From Flavobacterium sp. BFFFF1 (GTDB taxonomy: Bacteria; Bacteroidota; Bacteroidia; Flavobacteriales; Flavobacteriaceae), in assembly GCF_002256285.1 (NCBI RefSeq), contig NZ_NKJE01000015.1, positions 40,009-104,008 of the forward strand: a DNA stretch of 64,000 bases. Direction: 5' to 3'. Below the pieces are notes generated by a model. It ran no database searches and was not told where the DNA came from. It saw nothing but the letters and a program-made list of their open reading frames with translations. Numbering within the stretch: position 1 is the first letter of the stretch; every line of letters begins with the position of its first letter. Below, one piece after another: positions 1-10,913 of the stretch. A program made the translations under genes and the position numbers.

Positions 1-341
1 GCCACTTCGATATACGCCTGGTTTTGCTTGCTGCTGGTCGGATAATTGGTTACGAAATCCTCCATCAGCCTGTCCGCACCGCCCTGATTTAGCCTGATGG
101 CACAATTCGCGATGTAATACGCACAGTCCGCTTCAATATCCTGGGCCGCAGCCTTTCCGGAAACTTCCTGTTTCACTTTCTCGAAAATAATTTGGGCAGA
201 CTGGTACTGTTTGTCCCTATAGAGCTCCACCGCGCGGTTGAAAGCGGCAAGGTCATTCGTGTAAACAGCTGATTTTTGTGCGGAAAGGCTTGTGGACAAA
301 GCGAGTAAAGACAATAAGAGTAGCTTTTGAAGTCTGTGCAT
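1..341 (-). CDS. Truncated secreted tetratricopeptide-like protein (N-terminal part; continues beyond window start)
   Basis: Reverse-strand reading from ATG at 341: MHRLQKLLLLSLLALSTSLSAQKSAVYTNDLAAFNRAVELYRDKQYQSAQIIFEKVKQ... with signal peptide and TPR-like helices; open to the window edge. Confidence 0.7.
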   Translation of the reverse strand, partial: MHRLQKLLLLSLLALSTSLSAQKSAVYTNDLAAFNRAVELYRDKQYQSAQIIFEKVKQEVSGKAAAQDIEADCAYYIANCAIRLNQGGADRLMEDFVTNYPTSSKQNQAYIEV

Positions 342-539
342 CTTGGTGTTGGTTTAATTTTCAAATATATCATTCCTCGCCGGGATAACGAACTGAAAAG
401 TGGATTTAGTATTAACACAGTTGTCAACGATGGGGATTATAACAAAATATTAAGAATTCCAGAAATGGGCTTCAGTAGACCAGAACATGCGTTAGATCCA
501 TCAAAAATCGATTTAAAACAGTCCGAAATATCTAATACC

Positions 540-653
540 CTTCAGAAACCATTTCTTATGCTTCAGAAACCATTTCTTATGCTTCAGAAACTACTTCTTA
601 TCCTTCAGAAATTACTCCTTAACCGTCAGAAACTATTTCTTATGCTTCAGAAA
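540..653. repeat. 21-bp tandem repeat, about 5.4 units (CTTCAGAAACCATTTCTTATG)
   Basis: Units at 540, 561, 582, 603, 624 and a partial unit at 645; first two units identical, others diverged. Confidence 0.9.
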
Positions 654-749
654 TGGCCCACAGCCAATGCGGCGTTTACAGTTGGGAAAATTTATTTTGA
701 ATACGAGCGTTATCTTAGTACTTTTACCACCACTAACAAAACCGGAACC

Positions 750-1433
750 ATGTCACAGCCTGTCGTACTGCTTAAAAATGTCAATATCTACCAGGAAAAA
801 AACCTGATCCTGTCTGATGTAAACCTCGAGGTGAACCAAGGCGAATTTATTTACATCATCGGAAAATCCGGAACAGGAAAGAGCAGCCTTGTAAAAACGC
901 TTTACGCAGACCTGGAAATCGATGAAGGCGAAGCCCATATCGTAGGGTACGATTTGATGAAGATGAAAGAATCACAGATTCCGTTCCTGCGCCGCAAAAT
1001 TGGGATTGTTTTCCAGGATTTTAAATTACTGCCGGACAGGAGCATCAATGACAACATGTTGTTTGTGCTGAAAGCGACCGGCTGGAAAGACAATGCCGCG
1101 ATGCAGGAAAAAATTGACGAGGTCCTGGAGAAAGTAGACATGAAAAAACTGGTTCACAAGATGCCGCACCAGCTTTCCGGCGGGGAGCAGCAGCGTGTGG
1201 CAATTGCCCGTGCCCTATTAAACGATCCCGAATTGATTCTTGCCGACGAGCCCACAGGAAACCTGGATCCTCAGACCAGTGTAGAGGTTCTGGAAGTGTT
1301 GCGTAAAATCAACGGGAATGGAAAAACCGTGATCATGGCAACACACGATTATGCATTGCTGTTGAAATTCCCTTCCAAAACATTAAAATGCGAAAGCGGT
1401 ACGATTTTTGAAGTTGTACAGAAAACGGTATAA
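750..1433 (+). CDS. ftsE: Cell-division/ABC transporter ATP-binding protein FtsE-like
   Basis: Walker [10 protein letters not shown], signature [15 protein letters not shown], Walker [13 protein letters not shown]; start [10 protein letters not shown] chosen over the longer ORF that reads through the tandem repeat. Confidence 0.88.
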   Translation: MSQPVVLLKNVNIYQEKNLILSDVNLEVNQGEFIYIIGKSGTGKSSLVKTLYADLEIDEGEAHIVGYDLMKMKESQIPFLRRKIGIVFQDFKLLPDRSINDNMLFVLKATGWKDNAAMQEKIDEVLEKVDMKKLVHKMPHQLSGGEQQRVAIARALLNDPELILADEPTGNLDPQTSVEVLEVLRKINGNGKTVIMATHDYALLLKFPSKTLKCESGTIFEVVQKTV

Positions 1434-1774
1434 CGTCAATGAAGCCAAAACCGTCCACCTGATTTTGGACAAAATCAAAGAAGCGGAATTAACGGACAAT
1501 ATTTCAAAAGAGATTATCCTTGTCGACGACTACTCCACCGACGGCACCGAAAAATACATCGCTGAAAACCCTGAAGCTGCTTCAGTCACTGAACCTGAAA
1601 GAAAACTGGTTCGGATTTGAACCGGAAGTCACTGCCAAAATTTCGAGAATTCCAAAAGTACGCATATACGAAGTCGGGACTTCCTATTACGACCGAACGT
1701 ATGAAGAGGGCAAAAAAATCAATTGGAAAGACGGATTTCGCGCAATCTATTGCATTTTCAGGTACAACCTTTAA
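1434..1774 (+). pseudogene. Remnant of family-2 glycosyltransferase (dolichyl-P-mannose synthase-like), 5' truncated with internal deletion/frameshift
   Basis: [43 protein letters not shown] in one frame followed by [54 protein letters not shown] in another frame. Confidence 0.75.
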
Positions 1775-2910
1775 GCCGGTACTTTGGCTATTGTTTCCGA
1801 CAGAATCTGATCAATCAATAAGGCATTGGCGCCATCATCAAGGTGTGTTTTGAGCACCTGTTGCCTCCTTTCATAATCATCAAAAGGAACCGCTTTCAAA
1901 CGATTTACAGCATTGATGAGTTGCTTCCTGTCTTTGGCGGTAATACAGAGGTCGCTCACCGCTGGGTCATCGATAATATTGTTGTTGATAATACAAAACC
2001 TTCCGTTAAAAAGTGCATTGACTACTTTAAGCTTTGTTCCCGATTTCTGGAATGACCAACTGATGTTGATGTGCGCGGCCATCATCAGCGATTTGAGGTG
2101 GTTAAAATCAACCAATGGAACAAATTCAACGTTCGCTTGCTGCCTGATGACGCCCCTTACAAACGATTCCCCTGACCCGGAAGCAATCACCAGTTTAAAG
2201 CCGGGAATATCGGCAAATGCATCGATTAAAAAACGTACCGCTTTCCTGTTGTCGGCGGTATTCAGATCGCCGTGGTATAACGCATACGTGCCGCTACCCC
2301 CTAATTCAGCCACCGATTCGTTGCCATGAAAAACCGGCACGTAGCTGGCATTTCCAAATTTTCTATTGATGTATTGCTCCTCAAACCGAGACAAAGCTAA
2401 GACGTGATTAAACGACCGGATGGTTTGCTCATAAGACTGGTATTTCAATTGTTCAAAAGCAAATGCAATCTTTTTCACCAGCGATTTTTCCGATTTTGAA
2501 ACGCCCTTGTAATAATCCTGCTCGATGTTGTGCAGCCGCAGGATTTTTTTAAATCCTTCCAGTTGTTTCTTATTTACCAGATACGTGGTCTTGAGCGCTT
2601 CAAACAGGATCGGCGCATCGATTGATTTTAAATTGTTGAGCAGCGTACTGTCATTTCTTGACATCACGGAATATGGAATTCCGGAAAAAAACAACAGCGG
2701 GTTGTATGAAAACCGATAGTAAAATACCCGTTCGGTAACAGCTTCCAGTTCAGGACACGATTTTGGGATTTCTTCTGAAAAAGTGTGGAGGTAAATCTTA
2801 TACCCTATTTTGTGTAACGCCTTAATTTTAAAAAATACATCGATGATTCCGCCAAAATCCGGCGGGTAAGGATAATCAAAACTAACGATGTGGAGTCTTT
2901 TTTCAGGCAT
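1771..2910 (-). CDS. Glycosyltransferase (GT4/GT1-like)
   Basis: 379 aa; N-terminal [31 protein letters not shown] Rossmann-like start typical of GT-B glycosyltransferases; glycan locus context. Confidence 0.65.
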   Translation of the reverse strand: MPEKRLHIVSFDYPYPPDFGGIIDVFFKIKALHKIGYKIYLHTFSEEIPKSCPELEAVTERVFYYRFSYNPLLFFSGIPYSVMSRNDSTLLNNLKSIDAPILFEALKTTYLVNKKQLEGFKKILRLHNIEQDYYKGVSKSEKSLVKKIAFAFEQLKYQSYEQTIRSFNHVLALSRFEEQYINRKFGNASYVPVFHGNESVAELGGSGTYALYHGDLNTADNRKAVRFLIDAFADIPGFKLVIASGSGESFVRGVIRQQANVEFVPLVDFNHLKSLMMAAHINISWSFQKSGTKLKVVNALFNGRFCIINNNIIDDPAVSDLCITAKDRKQLINAVNRLKAVPFDDYERRQQVLKTHLDDGANALLIDQILSETIAKVPA

Positions 2911-2963
2911 AACAATGGCACAAAAATAGCATTTTTAGGTATGCAAAACCGATTTGATTATAT

Positions 2964-3896
2964 TTGAACAAAATAATGCCCATGCCTTTTTTTTCAGTCG
3001 TCATACCGCTTTACAATAAGGAGCGTTTTATTGAAAACACGCTCCGAAGTGTATTGGCACAAACCTTTGGTGATTTTGAAATCCTGGTCATCGACAATGG
3101 CTCAACCGATGGCAGCGCTGAAAAAGCAAAAACCATCATCGATTCCAGAGTCCGTTATTTTTCAAAACCCAACGATGGGGTTTCTGCCGCGCGTAATTTT
3201 GGTATCGATCATGCCGCATCTGACTTTATTTCGTTCCTCGATGCCGACGATTACTGGTATCCGGAATTTCTGCAAACGATGCGGGACAACATCGCTCAAT
3301 TCCCGGACCAAAGTGTTTTTGCTGCGGCGATAGAAATTGAAACGCCGAAAACGGTCATCCCCGCCGTGTATTCAATAGAAAAAAAGGAAACGCAGGTGGT
3401 CAATTATTTTGCTGCCAGCCAAAAGGAAACGATTATCTGTACTTCATGCGCTGCGTTCCATAAAAGTGTGTTTGAAAGCGCCGGTGTTTTCGATACAACC
3501 ATGTCGAACAGCGAGGATATCGATTTATGGATGCGGATGGGATTGGAATTTCCCGTCGTATTCAGCAATAAAATTCTGGCGCGGTATGTTTATGACCCAA
3601 GAAGCCTCTCCCGAAACCAAAACACCCGGGTTGATTTTTCAAAATTTTCCGAAGCGGAAAAAACGAACCCAGTACTAAAGAAGTTCCTGGACCTGAACCG
3701 GTTTTCTCTGGCCGTTAAATCAAAATTGAATGGCGATTATGATAGTTTCCTGAAGTTTTACAGCGCAATAGACCAAAATAATTTAAGTCCGAAAAAGAAA
3801 ATGGTGCTAACGCTCCCGCCTTTTGCTTTAAGGATTGCGATTGGTTTACGCGAACAATTGGTCCGTTACGGATTAGCCTCTTCGGTTTTTAAATGA
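2964..3896 (+). CDS. Glycosyltransferase family 2
   Basis: FFSVVIPLYNKERFIENTLRSVLAQTFGDFEILVIDNGSTDGSAEKAK, FLDADDYW. Confidence 0.88.
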   Translation: MNKIMPMPFFSVVIPLYNKERFIENTLRSVLAQTFGDFEILVIDNGSTDGSAEKAKTIIDSRVRYFSKPNDGVSAARNFGIDHAASDFISFLDADDYWYPEFLQTMRDNIAQFPDQSVFAAAIEIETPKTVIPAVYSIEKKETQVVNYFAASQKETIICTSCAAFHKSVFESAGVFDTTMSNSEDIDLWMRMGLEFPVVFSNKILARYVYDPRSLSRNQNTRVDFSKFSEAEKTNPVLKKFLDLNRFSLAVKSKLNGDYDSFLKFYSAIDQNNLSPKKKMVLTLPPFALRIAIGLREQLVRYGLASSVFK

Positions 3897-4310
3897 TACG
3901 AAATCGTCGTATTCGCGAATGTAATCGTCTTCGGTAAACAAATCCGAAGCAATCACGAGGCAAACGGAACCCGATGAAAAATTCTGAAGTTCCCGCCAAA
4001 TTCCTGTCGGAATCAACAATCCCTGGCTGGGTTTGTTCAGCATGATCGTTTTGGCAGTTGTACCATCTTTCAGCACCACATCAAAACTGCCGCTGAGCGC
4101 AATGACGACGGCCTGGTTGTCAATATGCGCGTGCCCGCCCCTTTCCTCGCCGCCGGGAACATCGTAGAGGTAGTAAATTCTGTTCATCTTAAACGGAATC
4201 GTATTGCCTTCGACCACGGAGAGATTACCGCGTACGTCATGTACTTTCGGGATGTCAATCAGCCGTGCATCGTCGATGGTTGTGTTTATTTTTTCAGGAT
4301 TTTGTTCCAT
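3873..4310 (-). CDS. WxcM/FdtA-like sugar 3,4-ketoisomerase (cupin)
   Basis: DVRGNLSVVEGNTIPFKMNRIYYLYDVPGGEERGGHAH...LIPTGIWRELQNFSSGSVCLVIAS motif set of dTDP-sugar isomerases. Confidence 0.82.
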   Translation of the reverse strand: MEQNPEKINTTIDDARLIDIPKVHDVRGNLSVVEGNTIPFKMNRIYYLYDVPGGEERGGHAHIDNQAVVIALSGSFDVVLKDGTTAKTIMLNKPSQGLLIPTGIWRELQNFSSGSVCLVIASDLFTEDDYIREYDDFVSFKNRRG

Positions 4311-5371
4311 TCGTTTAAGATATTTTCAGCCGATAAATGGGCGATACTCGTTTGGGCATTGGTTTTACAAATATGGTATAAATTCTGGTCTTCCGCAAGG
4401 CGATTCATGGCTTGGGCCAATGCTTCCGGATTGTAATTTTCGACTAAAATTCCGTTGTGCTCATTCATAATGATTTCCTTCGGCCCGGAACTGCAATCCA
4501 CTGAAACTACCGGAGTGCCGATGGCAAGCGATTCAATTACCACCCTTGGAAATCCTTCATAACGGCTGCTCAAAACGGTAAACAACGCTGATTTTACGTA
4601 AGGAAACGGATTATGCTGCTTCGGTACAAAAATGATGCTATCCGATAATTGTAAAGCCTGGACCTTATCCTTCAGCATCTCGAGATCATCGCCATCGCCA
4701 AGAATATAAAGCAGTATCTTTTTTTGGTGCAGGCTGGATTTCGCATACGATTCAATTAAAAGTGACAGGTTTTTACTCTCGTCATGCAACCGACCATAAG
4801 ACAGGATGAACTGACCCGAAATCTGCTGCTCATTAGCCATTTCTATGATCTTTTCATTGGCGGCAGGATTGTAGATTGTGATGACATTTTTGTAGCCATA
4901 AATTTTACGGATATTTTCAGCGGCTTCTTTTGAAACTGCAACGATATACGGCGACAGTTGGTATATCTTTTTCGCTATAAATGTATTGGAAGGAAAATAA
5001 AGGTCGGCCCTGAAATTCCTGACGACATATATCGTCTTTTTAGCCGGATAGATCCATCGTGATATTACCCATTCTGACCATGAAACAGTACGCGTACGGT
5101 TGTCAATCACCCAGTCGAATTGTTGTTCCCTCAGGTATTTCCGCAGTACCAACAGCCTATTCAACCTTCCCAAAGTAGAATGATCTGCACTTTTCAACAA
5201 GCCCAGGTTCAGTAATTTCCCTTTATAATCATATTGGATATCATCGAGAACACTGACAATGTGTACATCATATCCTGCGTCTGAAAGCAGTATTGAAAGC
5301 AGTGCTGCGGAACGTTCAGCGCCACCGCCGCCAAGGGAAGCCGTTACAATAAGGACTTTAACTGCAGACAT
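4286..5371 (-). CDS. Glycosyltransferase family 4
   Basis: ASLGGGGAERSAALLSILL at N-terminus; SRYEGFPRVVIESLAIGTPVVSVDCSSGPKEII C-terminal GT4 motif. Confidence 0.88.
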   Translation of the reverse strand: MSAVKVLIVTASLGGGGAERSAALLSILLSDAGYDVHIVSVLDDIQYDYKGKLLNLGLLKSADHSTLGRLNRLLVLRKYLREQQFDWVIDNRTRTVSWSEWVISRWIYPAKKTIYVVRNFRADLYFPSNTFIAKKIYQLSPYIVAVSKEAAENIRKIYGYKNVITIYNPAANEKIIEMANEQQISGQFILSYGRLHDESKNLSLLIESYAKSSLHQKKILLYILGDGDDLEMLKDKVQALQLSDSIIFVPKQHNPFPYVKSALFTVLSSRYEGFPRVVIESLAIGTPVVSVDCSSGPKEIIMNEHNGILVENYNPEALAQAMNRLAEDQNLYHICKTNAQTSIAHLSAENILNEWNKILKK

Positions 5372-5407
5372 TATTTACTTTCATATATTTGTCAAATATA
5401 CTAATAT

Positions 5408-6541
5408 ATGAACATCTTACTCGTAGGAGAATACAGCCGATTGCACAATTCCCTGAAGGAAGGATTGCTGCAACAAGGGCATCAGGTAAAGATTGCCGGT
5501 TTCAATGACGGGTTTAAAAATTTTCCGGTAGACGTCAGGATTACCAAGCGTTGGGATTCGGGGATAGCAAAGAAAATCAAAGTGCTCCTCTTCAAATTAA
5601 CGGGCTTTGACCTCACCTCGCATCTCACTTTTCGACAGTTTTACCAAAACCGCGATTTATTTTCCGGTTACGATGTAGTGCAGCTTATCAATGAAAACAG
5701 CTTCCAGTGCGGATATGCCTATGAAAGTAAGATACTCGATTACATTTTTAATAACAATAAAAAAGTATTTCTGCTTTCCTGCGGCACAGATTACGCCAAT
5801 GTCAACTATTACTTCGACCATCCCGACACGAAATCGGTAGTGCAGCCGTACCGCGATGGAAAAATTGGGAACAGACAATTCCAGTCCGTTTTGAAGTTCC
5901 GAACCAATGAATTCCAACAGCTACATCAATTCCTCTACACACGCATTTCCGGCGTGATCGCGTCGGATCTTGATTATCACCTGCCACTTGTCGGCAATCC
6001 AAAATACCTGGGCATCATTCCGAATCCTGTCAATACCGACAAACTAAAAAGCGAACCCCTTCCGGGAATTGAAAAAGTGGTGATCTTCTTAGGCATCAAC
6101 AAGGACAATTATTATCAAAAAGGATGCGATTTTTTTGAAGAGGCATTGAAAATTATCAGCGAAAAATACGCAGACAAGACGGAGATTATTGTTACGAAGA
6201 GCATCCCTTACGATGAATATATAAAAGCGTACAATAGCGCCCACATCCTGTTAGACCAATGTTATGCTATTGACCAGGGTTACAACGCGCTCGAAGCGAT
6301 GGCACGTGGCAAAGTCGTCTTTACCGGTGCCGGACCAGCATTTCTTGATTACTACGGATTGGATGGCGTGGTCGCAGTTGATGCGTTGCCGGATGTCCGT
6401 TATCTTGTCAGCGAACTTTCTTATTTGATCGAAAATCGGGAAGCAATAAAAGCGATTGGAAAACGCGCGGCAGCGTTTGTAGCGAAAGAACACCATTATC
6501 TTGAAATTGCAGGCAAATATGTTCAGGCATGGCAGTCATAA
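5408..6541 (+). CDS. Glycosyltransferase (GT-B)
   Basis: 377 aa; MNILLVGEYSRLHNSLKEGLLQQGHQV..., QGYNALEAMARGKVVFTG. Confidence 0.7.
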   Translation: MNILLVGEYSRLHNSLKEGLLQQGHQVKIAGFNDGFKNFPVDVRITKRWDSGIAKKIKVLLFKLTGFDLTSHLTFRQFYQNRDLFSGYDVVQLINENSFQCGYAYESKILDYIFNNNKKVFLLSCGTDYANVNYYFDHPDTKSVVQPYRDGKIGNRQFQSVLKFRTNEFQQLHQFLYTRISGVIASDLDYHLPLVGNPKYLGIIPNPVNTDKLKSEPLPGIEKVVIFLGINKDNYYQKGCDFFEEALKIISEKYADKTEIIVTKSIPYDEYIKAYNSAHILLDQCYAIDQGYNALEAMARGKVVFTGAGPAFLDYYGLDGVVAVDALPDVRYLVSELSYLIENREAIKAIGKRAAAFVAKEHHYLEIAGKYVQAWQS

Positions 6542-7917
6542 ATACGATAAAATACAACACCCTGTGGGGTGGTTTACCTGTTTTTATCATTCCGGCATTG
6601 GCATCAGTATACTTTGCGGTGATTATGCCTGTTTCGTATGACGAGGCCTGGACATTCGTCCATTTTACACACGAAGGCTTTACCACATCGGTTACGCATT
6701 ACCCAGCACCCAATAACCACATTCTACATTCGGTAATAACCAATGTTACAAAATATATCCCTTTACTATCCGATTTGTTGAAGCTGCGGATTTCCAGCAT
6801 TATCGCCAACGTCATCGGGATGGCGGTACTGTACCGTTTTATTTCAAAGCACTTTAACCAGAACATGGCGTTGGCTGTTGTGGCGCTATCATCGATGATC
6901 TTCATGAATGTATATTACAGCTACATGTCACGTGGGTATGGGCTTTACAACCTTTTTTTCATCGCTGCACTCTTTATGGCCTTTAATATTGCGAGAAACA
7001 TCAGTACCAGAAAGAGCTGGTTTTTTTTCAGTATGTACTGTATTCTGGGATTTTATGCGATCCCCACATTCGTTTATGCTTTCGTGATGCTCCATGCGTT
7101 CCTCCTGTTTTCTTTAAAGAAAATGACACGCCCGCAGTTGATTTCGGGCGCAGTCGTTTGTGCTGTGGTTTTGCTGTTGTATACGCCCATTATCCTGACG
7201 GACGGCATCCAGGCCCTCACACACATTTCGATAGAGCGGAAAATGACTTTTTTCAATGCGGCCAAAGCGATACCTGGCTATTATCTCATTATTTTAAGGG
7301 AAATGACCAGTTTCCATTGGTTGGTAATGCTGTTGCCGCTCATCACGTCAATAATCCTATTGATAAAAAGACGCCAAAAGAGAGACGTGTATTTTTCTTT
7401 GCTTTTTTTAGTGATGCCGGCCCTATTGCTGCCACTTCATCATGTAATCCCATTTGTCCGCGTGTTTAATTACTATAGTGCCCTATTTGTAATCATCATT
7501 TTGCTACCCTATAAGGACCAAATTGCCGGCATGAGGAAATGGATATTAATTACGGCACTACTGGCCGCTCAAATCATTTTATTGGTTCACTTCAACAATC
7601 AGGTCTACCGGTATGAGGAACGCGACCTCGCCGTTAATATTACGGCCGATAAAATCATACCCGACATCATTGGCAATCGGCGCTACTTTTTTGACGGCGT
7701 TCTATTGCGTACAAATTTAGAATTCCACCTCATCACTGGCGGATATCAGCGTTACACCATATTCGACCGTCATGCCTTTTTGGCCAGCGCAGATACCTTA
7801 CAGGCTTATGATTTTGCTTTCATCCGGAAGGACATGGACAAAACGGTCAAAACACCCTTATACGGAAAGACAGCCTATTACAATATCTACAAATTAAGCC
7901 GAAATGAAGAGCATTAG
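6529..7917 (+). CDS. Polytopic membrane protein, glycosyltransferase-like (GT-C type)
   Basis: 462 aa hydrophobic; MPVSYDEAWTFVHFTHEGF near N-terminus resembles GT39/ArnT-like loop. Confidence 0.55.
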   Translation: MAVINTIKYNTLWGGLPVFIIPALASVYFAVIMPVSYDEAWTFVHFTHEGFTTSVTHYPAPNNHILHSVITNVTKYIPLLSDLLKLRISSIIANVIGMAVLYRFISKHFNQNMALAVVALSSMIFMNVYYSYMSRGYGLYNLFFIAALFMAFNIARNISTRKSWFFFSMYCILGFYAIPTFVYAFVMLHAFLLFSLKKMTRPQLISGAVVCAVVLLLYTPIILTDGIQALTHISIERKMTFFNAAKAIPGYYLIILREMTSFHWLVMLLPLITSIILLIKRRQKRDVYFSLLFLVMPALLLPLHHVIPFVRVFNYYSALFVIIILLPYKDQIAGMRKWILITALLAAQIILLVHFNNQVYRYEERDLAVNITADKIIPDIIGNRRYFFDGVLLRTNLEFHLITGGYQRYTIFDRHAFLASADTLQAYDFAFIRKDMDKTVKTPLYGKTAYYNIYKLSRNEEH

Positions 7918-9451
7918 GTACCACCGAAATAAACTGCTGCTATTCTTGATTGTAGCGGTATCTGTTTTCAAAATCACACTGGTAAATCAAGGGTTTCTGG
8001 CTTTCCCTGACGAAGACCGCTATCGTGCATCCGGACAGGTTTTAAAGTGTCTGGCTGAGGGTGATCTCCATACTGCCATACAATTCTTGTTTTCCACAAA
8101 GGGCAGGCCTGGCGATACCGTGGTAAAGGTGCTGCCGACCATCGGTCAATATATTTCAGCGCAAATCTTTGGTATGGAAATTTATGAATCCAAAAATGCG
8201 TTTCCTGTTTTTATTTACAATTACATTATTTACTGCCTGCTTTTGTTACTGCATTACAAAGTTTCACTGTACTATCTGAAGGACAGATTCCTGAGTCTGT
8301 TTAGCGTATTAATTTTATCGACGATGGTGGTTTCTTACATTTCTTTGCGCCACGCCGATCCTTACGACGGCAGCCTTGTAATTTTGTATTACGTGTTTTA
8401 TAAAATTATCAAAACCGAAAATACCCCGATCGGTTACCGAAAAATCTTTTCCCTTGGAATGCTTGCATTTTTTGGCTATTTGTGCTATCCTGGATACATC
8501 CTGCTGTTCTTGTCATTGCCGTTTTTTTGTTTTGTGACCGAAAAAGACGCCGCCTACAGGTTTTCCGGTTTTAAAAGAATGGTCGTATTTATATCGGGCA
8601 GTTTGGGATGCCTGCTGATTTTTGAAGGCATATCAAGATGCGGTGGTGTTTCGTTTATTGAAACATCTATGCGCTTGTCGGGAACAATAACACAGGGCTC
8701 TTTTGATGAATGTTTTTCGTTCATTTTTAAATACCTTTTTGAAGCTGAAGGTGCCGTTGGCCTTTTTCTTACTGCTGGCCTGTGTACATTCGTAGGTATT
8801 GTCGTATGGGATCTCATGCGTCATCGGAAACTCCGTATTCCTGATATTTATGTGACTTTTGTGATACTTTGCTTTTTCTTCCTGGTCTATTCAACCATGG
8901 GCTACTATTTTCATAAGGTCGTCTGGTATGCGCGGCTCATCAAGCAATTTATCCCGTTTATTGTCATTTTTACAGTGTACGCCGTGCAACGTTTTAAAAT
9001 GCGGCATTCCGTTGTGACGGCTGTCGTTTTAGGTCTCAGCATCAGTTTAAGTGTGGGTTGCTGCCTGAAAATTCAGGAATACAAACGATACGTTTATCCG
9101 AAGGACATGGCCTGGGATTGTTTTAACCAGTGTCGTTTTAAAAAAGCAATTGAAGTGTTCGAATACAGTAAAAGCAGGTCATTTATGCCGAATTTTTCGA
9201 TTAACAAAAAGAAATTTCCAGAACCCAATGCGCCTGAACTTGTCTTTATCAATAGCGGTGGATTTTACCCGTTCGATGATCTGATGGATTACCGCAAATA
9301 CCGTAATCAGGATAATTACAAATTGCTCAAAAGCGGGCCAAGCTGTCTTCATTTTAAGGCTTACCAATATGAAGGATACAACATCCGGGCACGGAAAAAT
9401 ATCGATGCTGCTGATTTACAGGTTCAGGTGTATGCGCGGGATGTCAAATAA
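7904..9451 (+). CDS. Polytopic membrane protein of glycan locus
   Basis: 515 aa multiple TM; overlaps preceding ORF; LAFPDEDRYRASGQ luminal acidic motif. Confidence 0.55.
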   Translation: MKSIRYHRNKLLLFLIVAVSVFKITLVNQGFLAFPDEDRYRASGQVLKCLAEGDLHTAIQFLFSTKGRPGDTVVKVLPTIGQYISAQIFGMEIYESKNAFPVFIYNYIIYCLLLLLHYKVSLYYLKDRFLSLFSVLILSTMVVSYISLRHADPYDGSLVILYYVFYKIIKTENTPIGYRKIFSLGMLAFFGYLCYPGYILLFLSLPFFCFVTEKDAAYRFSGFKRMVVFISGSLGCLLIFEGISRCGGVSFIETSMRLSGTITQGSFDECFSFIFKYLFEAEGAVGLFLTAGLCTFVGIVVWDLMRHRKLRIPDIYVTFVILCFFFLVYSTMGYYFHKVVWYARLIKQFIPFIVIFTVYAVQRFKMRHSVVTAVVLGLSISLSVGCCLKIQEYKRYVYPKDMAWDCFNQCRFKKAIEVFEYSKSRSFMPNFSINKKKFPEPNAPELVFINSGGFYPFDDLMDYRKYRNQDNYKLLKSGPSCLHFKAYQYEGYNIRARKNIDAADLQVQVYARDVK

Positions 9452-9457
9452 GTTGCA

Positions 9458-10912
9458 TCACTTTCGCTCCAGAACTTTTTCCGGTTTTTTGGAAAGGCTG
9501 TGCTGCCGGATGTGGTAGGCGTCATCTTTTTCAAGATGCTGCAGTAAAGTGTTATCCTGCGCAAGATACGCAAATAATATCCTGAAGATGTTTACATTGG
9601 AACGCAAATAGGCATCATACTTTGTATGGGACGGATCATTCCAGCGGATGGCGATCAGGTTGCTGAAAATCGACCGAAGCAATATCGGATCTTTTGTTGT
9701 AAACATTTCATCAATATTCTCAATTCCAACCCAGCCGCCGTGGTCGCTAACGATCAGCACGAGGGCATTTGGATCATTCTGATCAATCAGGTCGATTGTT
9801 TTGCGAATAAATTCGTTCGATTTTTCGATATTTCGCAAATAAGTAACACGCTCTTTTTCAACACCGGAGCCATCAAAGGCAATATGGTGCGGCAGCAATT
9901 TTTCAATAAAGTAGAATGCGGGAGCCGATTGTTTATGGCGGGCTGAAATACATTTTTTTAAATCCTCATAAACGTCTTTCTTAACACTGTTGTCGTCACT
10001 GAAATATGGAATTTCGCTGTTGTGTATGTTGTAAAAGTCGTATTCGCCACCCGAAAAATTCTTCTGGAAATATTCATCTTCAACAATAAAATGGGTTTTG
10101 TATTGATTGCGCTTAAAAATTTCGACTACGGGATTGTTTCCACATATAATATCACGCGCATTTTCCATTTCGAATGGCGATTCCAGGATTTTCCCAAGGT
10201 AGTGGTGCTTCATCCCGAACATCGAAGCGTTCGATGCCAGGCTGGCAGGATAATTGCTGATGGTATTGCTGTAAATCGTAAAAGATTTAGACTTAAGGTA
10301 ATCAAACATCGTGTCGTTGTATGCGTATGGTTTTTCGCCCATAGCATCCTGACCTGCATAACCATCGGGCTCGATGAAGTACACATTTGGGGTTTTTGTA
10401 AATTTTATGCTACGGATTTCGTCACTTTGAGCCATCCAACGATCCGGGTTACGGACTTGCTTCGACACAAAAGTATAAATCACCTTCGCTGCTGGGAAAA
10501 TACACAACAGCATCAGGAATATGACGACCTTTCTATATTGGTTGTGAAACTTTTTTGAAATCACCACCAGGACAATCAACAGTCCAAGCAGCAATTTCTT
10601 TTTAAGCGTCAGGTAGTGAACCTGCGATAAAAACGTGGCCGTCACCTCGATAACGAGTACAAAAAGCAGATGCCGTTTGTAATGCGCCGTTTTCCGGAAA
10701 TACGCAGCGGTTTTGTATGCGGTATAAAAAAATACCATCGGCAAAACCAAAAACAGTCCGATGAAAAAACAAAGGTGCGCTATTGAATTAATCGACTCAT
10801 AATTCCCCGAATAAAAAAACAACAATGGATAAAGGCCGGACATAAAACCGGTCAGGAGCGGATAATCCCGATCGCTGTTGACGAAGCTGTTGACCCACCT
10901 TAGCAGATTCAT
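9458..10912 (-). CDS. Sulfatase/phosphoglycerol-transferase-like membrane protein
   Basis: N-terminal TM segments then NVYFIEPDGYAGQDAM...SNTISNYPASLASNASMFG...LVLIVSDHGGW. Confidence 0.7.
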   Translation of the reverse strand: MNLLRWVNSFVNSDRDYPLLTGFMSGLYPLLFFYSGNYESINSIAHLCFFIGLFLVLPMVFFYTAYKTAAYFRKTAHYKRHLLFVLVIEVTATFLSQVHYLTLKKKLLLGLLIVLVVISKKFHNQYRKVVIFLMLLCIFPAAKVIYTFVSKQVRNPDRWMAQSDEIRSIKFTKTPNVYFIEPDGYAGQDAMGEKPYAYNDTMFDYLKSKSFTIYSNTISNYPASLASNASMFGMKHHYLGKILESPFEMENARDIICGNNPVVEIFKRNQYKTHFIVEDEYFQKNFSGGEYDFYNIHNSEIPYFSDDNSVKKDVYEDLKKCISARHKQSAPAFYFIEKLLPHHIAFDGSGVEKERVTYLRNIEKSNEFIRKTIDLIDQNDPNALVLIVSDHGGWVGIENIDEMFTTKDPILLRSIFSNLIAIRWNDPSHTKYDAYLRSNVNIFRILFAYLAQDNTLLQHLEKDDAYHIRQHSLSKKPEKVLERK

Positions 10913-10913
10913 A

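Noticed and set aside
327-1433. Full-length 368-aa ORF as the FtsE start
   Set aside because: The N-terminal 141 residues run through a tandem repeat and promoter-like region; the homologous protein starts at [10 protein letters not shown] (750).
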